64,000 nucleotides of DNA from Fusarium oxysporum f. sp. lycopersici 4287 (taxonomy: Eukaryota; Ascomycota; Sordariomycetes; Hypocreales; Nectriaceae), in NCBI RefSeq assembly GCF_000149955.1, contig NC_030994.1, positions 2,596,366-2,660,365 on the forward strand. Reading direction: 5' to 3'. The stretch's first letter is position 1. Every line of letters starts with the position of its first letter. The notes beneath the pieces are model-generated. The model saw nothing but the letters and a program-made list of their open reading frames with translations. It made no database searches and was not told the DNA's origin. The translations under genes and the position numbers were made by a program. Shown piece after piece: positions 59,516 through 64,000 of the stretch.

Positions 59516-60772
59516 TTAAAAGACGCTGATGTAGTTGCCGATGCGCTCCTTCTGGTTCTGAGCTATGCATTCGGCAATCCAGGTAATGTTGCGGATTTCC
59601 TGTGGTTTGTTAGTCTGATGAGAGGTACTCATGTTGGATTTACTAACCTGTTCTCGGAGCTTTACCCAAGCGTAGACAATGGCGTGAGTGAACTGCCTGG
59701 TGAAAGCCTTCTTGGAAATCTCCATCTCCTTCTGGTAAAACATATCCTCCAGGGTCTTGGTCTCACCAGCGCCGCCACCCATGTTTCCAGGCCCTGAGGG
59801 GCCGCCGCCGACTGAGATGGCGTCAAAGAAAGACTTGTAGTCATGAACACCATCAACTGCCAGACGAACACCCTCAGGGTCCTCAGCTCGGGAGAGCATG
59901 AGAGTTCCTTCAGGGTAAAGCTTGCCAAAGTTGGGGTAGAGCTTGTTACGGTCTTGCTTGGAAAGGTCTGTGCCGAAAGAGTTGAGTGTGATGTTGATGG
60001 CTCGGCGGTCAGCCTCGAACTCGAGAATCTCAGACATGACCTCAGCAGTGGGTGAACCAGCCATCTCAGGGTGAGTGTTGACAAAGTTGTAAAAGTCCTC
60101 AAGGTAGTTCTTGTAGAGTGTGTTTCGCACAATCTCAATGTTCAACTCGTCGAGATCCTGGTGGCTAAGACTGCCCTTGAAGTATGGGGCAAGAGGGGTC
60201 TCGATAAGCACACTGTTGTAAAGTTCCTCGATGTTTGTAGCAACGCAGAGAACTGGCATAGTCTCGAACCATCCCAGAGGATGGCACCGCTCAAGAAGCT
60301 CACGGGTATCCCGCTCATGAAGGGTTCCTGTGATGAGAAGGGCGACGTTGTCGATCATGTAGCCGTAGGTGACGTAGTCCATAAAGGTAGCAAGGGAGCC
60401 GACAGCTTGAGCGCGCACATATCGGAACTCTGAGATGAGCTTGTCGGTGGTCTTGGCTGCGAGAGCTGAAGTCGAGGGGTTAGGTGGTAGGGAAGCGAGG
60501 AAATCGCCATATGAAGGGCCAAGCTGAAGCTTGAGATCTTGTAGTCGTTAGTATACTGGAGTTGGTGATGAAGTCATCGTCGCGTACCATCAATCGTCTC
60601 GCATTGAGTCAAGTTGTTGTAGGCAGCGCCTGTGAGAAGACCGTTGCGGTAGCCTCGGACAATTCCTTCGACGTAGCTGTTCCTTATGATTAGTCTCCAG
60701 AACCACTCGTATGAAGCTCCATCTTCAAGCTAATACGCACCCGCCGTTGACGTTGTAGAGAAGACCCTCCAT
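59516..60772 (-). CDS. VMA6: V-type ATPase subunit d (Vma6), 4 exons
   Basis: Vo-sector subunit d of the vacuolar proton pump, sitting on the proteolipid ring and coupling it to the central stalk. Exons on the minus strand: 60772-60741, 60676-60588, 60537-59648 and 59599-59516, totalling 1095 nt or 364 residues (yeast 345). The start [21 protein letters not shown] and [22 protein letters not shown] are the classic subunit-d opening. [45 protein letters not shown] and the C-terminal end [22 protein letters not shown] are also typical. A Gly-rich insert ([16 protein letters not shown]) accounts for the extra length. It is divergent from NOP58 with 466 bp between the starts. Confidence 0.97.
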
Positions 60773-61238
60773 CTTGATTCTCGTTCGTGGTAGTTCGGTC
60801 GGCCTTGATCTATCGTATTTCAGGTCTTGAGGGCAATAGGGCGTCTTCGTGGCCGAGGCGATGAATCAACTGGATTGTTTAAGTTGGCCGCCTAACAAAC
60901 CTCAGCCTGCGACGCAAGCTTGCCCAGACATCCTGTCGCGAGCGTCGACACGTGAGTGGCCAGGAGTCCGTGGCTGGGGGTACGTACCTGATGCAGAAAC
61001 CGGAACTAGGTAGCTCCGGCAGCCGAAGAACCTGCATCACACTTTCCGCGCCAGAACCAAGACCAAAAAAATTGAGTGGAACCTTCCCAAGCTTCATCTG
61101 AAATTTTTCCATCGCCAGCCCACCCTCGATCTTTCCTTTCGCAGCCGCGCACAACGAACCGGACTGTGCCTCGCGAGGAAGCCACGACGCCAATCGAATA
61201 GAGCGAGACCAGAAGGAAGGAACCAAAACTAATTCACA
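60773..61238. promoter_or_regulatory. Bidirectional promoter, VMA6 and NOP58
   Basis: 466 bp between divergent housekeeping genes. No coding frame fits a known protein. No TATA box is obvious. Confidence 0.5.
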
Positions 61239-63248
61239 ATGTCGCTCTTTGTGCTTGCCGAGACGCCGGCAGGGTAAGTCGCGACTCTCGATCTTGATCT
61301 CGACCATCAATTCATGATGGCGAGGTAGGTAAAGGTCTACCAAGGCATGGGCTAACAATTGGCAGCTATGGCCTGTTCAAGGCTACTGATAAGAAGATGC
61401 TCAAGAACGAGGAACTCGCTGCTGAGCTTGGACGACCTGAGAAGGTCGTTGAGATGTAAGTTTTTTGAACATTTTTTATTTGCGAAAACCTATGCCATTG
61501 AGCACCCGAAAATGTCTTCAATGGCAGAGTGGACCATCGCCAAATGGCGAAATACCATCAAGAGTTTAGCTGACATCTTTCCCCTTAATAGGCTCAAGCT
61601 CAAGAAGTTTGTCAAGTTCGACAGCGCCGCTACCGCTCTCGAAGAAGCTGCGTCTCTCAAGGAGGGCAAGGTCCCTGAGCTTCTCACCCAACTCCTCGAC
61701 GACCTGAAGTCCGAGAAGAAGGCTTCGCTCGCCGTCGCCGATATGAAGCTGGGTACTGCCATCTCTAACATGCCCTCGCTCAACATTTCTCCTGTTTCTG
61801 GCTCCAACACTATGGACCTCTTCCGTGGCATTCGAGGTGGATTGCCCAACCTTATCCCTGGTCTGCTCGAGGAGAACTTTGACCGCATGGCCCTGGGTCT
61901 TTCTCACTCCATGTCGCGTCACAAGCTCAAGTTCTCTGCCGATAAGGTCGACTCCATGATCATCCAGGCTATTAAGCTTCTCGACGACCTCGACAAGGAG
62001 CTCAACGTCTACGCTATGCGAACCAAGGAGTGGTACGGATGGCACTTCCCTGAGATGGCCAAGATTCTCAACGACAACTTGGCTTACGCTCGCGTCATTC
62101 TTGCTGTTGGCATGCGCACCAACATTGCCGATAGCGACCTCTCTGAGATTCTTCCCGAGGAGATTGAGACTTCCATCAAGGCTGCCGCCGAGATCAGCAT
62201 GGGTACCGAGATCACCGATGAGGATCTTGACAACATTAAGCTCCTGGCTGACCAGGTCATTGTCTACTCCAACTACCGAACACAGCTGTCCTCGTACCTC
62301 GAGAGCCGCATGCGCGCTATCGCTCCCAACCTGACTGCTCTCGTTGGCTACCTCGTCGGTGCACGTCTCATTGCCCACGCTGGCTCTCTCATCAGCTTGG
62401 CCAAGTCTCCTGGTTCCACCATCCAGATTCTCGGTGCCGAGAAGGCCCTCTTCCGCGCTCTCAAGACTAAGCACGATACACCTAAGTACGGTCTCATCTA
62501 CCACTCTTCACTCATCGGTCAGGCGACCGGCCGAAACAAGGGTAAGATCGCTCGTATGCTGTCTGCCAAGGCTGCTCTAGGTCTCCGTGTCGATGCCCTA
62601 GGTGATGCCGAAGACGACGCTGATGAGGAGGAGCGCGCTATCCTTGGTCTCAGCAACCGCATCAAGCTTGAGAACCACCTCCGCAAGCTCGAGGGCAAGC
62701 CTCTTCTACCCAAGGGCGCCAACGTCACCCCCTCTGGTGAGATTGTTGGTGCTGGTCAGTTCACTCTCAAGGAGACCCGCCGATACAACGGTGACGCCGA
62801 TGGTGTTGCTGATGATGAGGAGACCAACGAAGCTACCCCCGCAAAGAAGCTCAAGAAGGCCAAGAAGCTCATCGAGGAGGTTGACGAGGAGATGAAGGAT
62901 GCTGAGGATGACAGCGACGACGAGGCTGCCACTCCTGGCAAGCCCAAGAAGCTCTCCGAGGCCGATTACGAGCGCCTTGCCGAGGAGGCCGGTATCTCAG
63001 TCAAGAAGTTCAAGCGCAAGTACGAGCGAGGTGACGTTGAGCTGAACGCCGATGGCACACCCAAGGTCATCAGCAAGAAGGAACTCAAGAAGCTGCGAAA
63101 GGCCGAGGAGAAGGCCACACCTTCCAAGTCGCAACCCGCCGCCGAAGAGACTGATGGCAAGAAGAAGCGCAAGCACGACGACTCAGAAGACGAGGAGCCC
63201 AAGAAGGAGAAGAAGCAGAAGAAGAAGAAGCGACACTCTGAGGCTTAG
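61239..63248 (+). CDS. NOP58: Box C/D snoRNP core protein Nop58, 3 exons
   Basis: Nucleolar core component of box C/D snoRNPs that guide 2'-O-methylation and pre-rRNA processing. Exons 61239-61273, 61366-61455 and 61592-63248 give 1782 nt or 593 residues. The N-terminus [17 protein letters not shown] is diagnostic of Nop58 rather than Nop56. The coiled coil and Nop domain include [36 protein letters not shown], and [24 protein letters not shown] with [15 protein letters not shown]. The C-terminal tail has long acidic stretches and KKE/KKX repeats ending KKKKRHSEA. High bias to C-ending codons suggests strong expression. The first two introns fall within the first 42 codons. Confidence 0.97.
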
Positions 63249-64000
63249 AGGCCCTCAAGTAAACGTCCACGGCGCAAGTCGTGACGATGCTGAATCAGAC
63301 ACAATTGTAGGACTTTGAGGTTAACCAATCTCATCCTACCTGCTTTACTCGTACTCGTCTAAACACTGACGACGAACCCGCTCCAAAACGAAAGATCATA
63401 TTTCAAGTCAACCCAACAACAGACTATTGGACGGTTCCCGATGTGTAGATATATGATACCTGAGAGACTCCTGGCATGGCATCTTCTGCCCGCACCTTGT
63501 TTCCTGGCTGGCTGGCGTTTGGGTGGAGGGCATATTGGCGTGATTTGGTTTTATCCCTTTTTCGTATTTTCAACTTGACCCTCTGTCCCCTCCCCGTCCC
63601 CTGGGTGGATGCGCGGTGACTTCTGGAGAGGAATTACTATGCTTTGATGTATCATTACGGGAGGGTGAACAGAGGGATATAGAAGAGAAAATTGTCAAGT
63701 TTAAAAGTTAATCCTCAAGTTTGGCCTGCCCTGGATATTGTGATTGCTAAATGAGTTGAAATCGTGATCATGAATCGTCGAGCAACGTGATATCTAGTCC
63801 ATTTTCTATATATACGAGTGGGTTGAAGTATTTGTTGATAGTCATCGTATCGTAGAGGAGGTACAAAGATCAAGACTATCCTAAATTTACCTAAACTTAC
63901 TAAAGTTACCTAAGTTAAGTAAATCTAGCATAAAACTCAGGCAATTTTAGGGTCCATGAATTTTGAAGCTTTTAGTTGTTTTTATGTTCTGAGGCCAGCC
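63249..64000. other. Intergenic at right edge
   Basis: This is the NOP58 3' flank. Near 63880-63925 it holds a run of ACCTAAACTT/ACTAAAGTT/ACCTAAGTT words (see findings). No gene is recognised. Confidence 0.5.

Noticed and set aside
61566..62504. 312-codon minus-strand frame within NOP58
   Set aside because: Shadow frame opposite a highly biased coding exon, with no motif of its own.

Overview
The window is nuclear DNA of a filamentous ascomycete. Genes carry short introns (about 45-90 bp) with GTAnGT donors, CTAAC/CTAAT-like branch sites and YAG acceptors, and they sit on both strands in no operon order. The protein set (two YAT-family permeases, Zn2Cys6 regulators, exportin-1, Sec18, Nop58, ribosomal protein S0) and the protein texture point to Sordariomycetes, probably Hypocreales and plausibly Fusarium; this is inference from sequence impressions, not a database search. 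I see no tRNA, rRNA, CRISPR array or intact transposon. A 170-bp run of N (3401-3570) marks an assembly gap.

Left part (1-16.3 kb), accessory in character. Two amino-acid permease genes are transcribed away from each other (789-2683 minus; 9278-11285 plus) across a 6.6-kb stretch with no recognisable gene. That stretch holds a dense cluster of GATA-factor sites (14 HGATAR motifs in 8408-9036) in front of the second permease. A 9-exon Zn2Cys6 regulator (11720-14286 minus) and an alpha/beta hydrolase (15218-16259 plus) follow. Permease, regulator and hydrolase look like a small nitrogen-regulated uptake-and-catabolism locus.

Middle part (16.3-43 kb). Alanine:glyoxylate aminotransferase AGX1 with a possible mitochondrial N-terminal extension, exportin-1 (9 exons), a second Zn2Cys6 regulator, the Spb4 rRNA helicase, a Dgk1-type CTP-dependent diacylglycerol kinase, a 6-kb gene-free stretch leading to a KXD1-like BLOC-1 subunit, two small conserved-looking proteins of unknown function, and a LENG1/Cir-N nuclear protein whose first coding exon is only 8 nt.

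Right part (44-64 kb), housekeeping. Sec18/NSF, a 1809-residue Lte1-like RasGEF, cytosolic ribosomal protein S0, mitochondrial uS15m, V-ATPase subunit d (Vma6) and Nop58. Three divergent pairs share short promoters: LENG1-like/SEC18, RPS0/uS15m and VMA6/NOP58. Ribosome production is a recurrent theme (Spb4, Nop58, S0, uS15m, and Crm1, which exports pre-ribosomes).

All multi-exon models were joined by hand from splice signals, and each total length is a multiple of three. Single-base errors at individual junctions remain possible.
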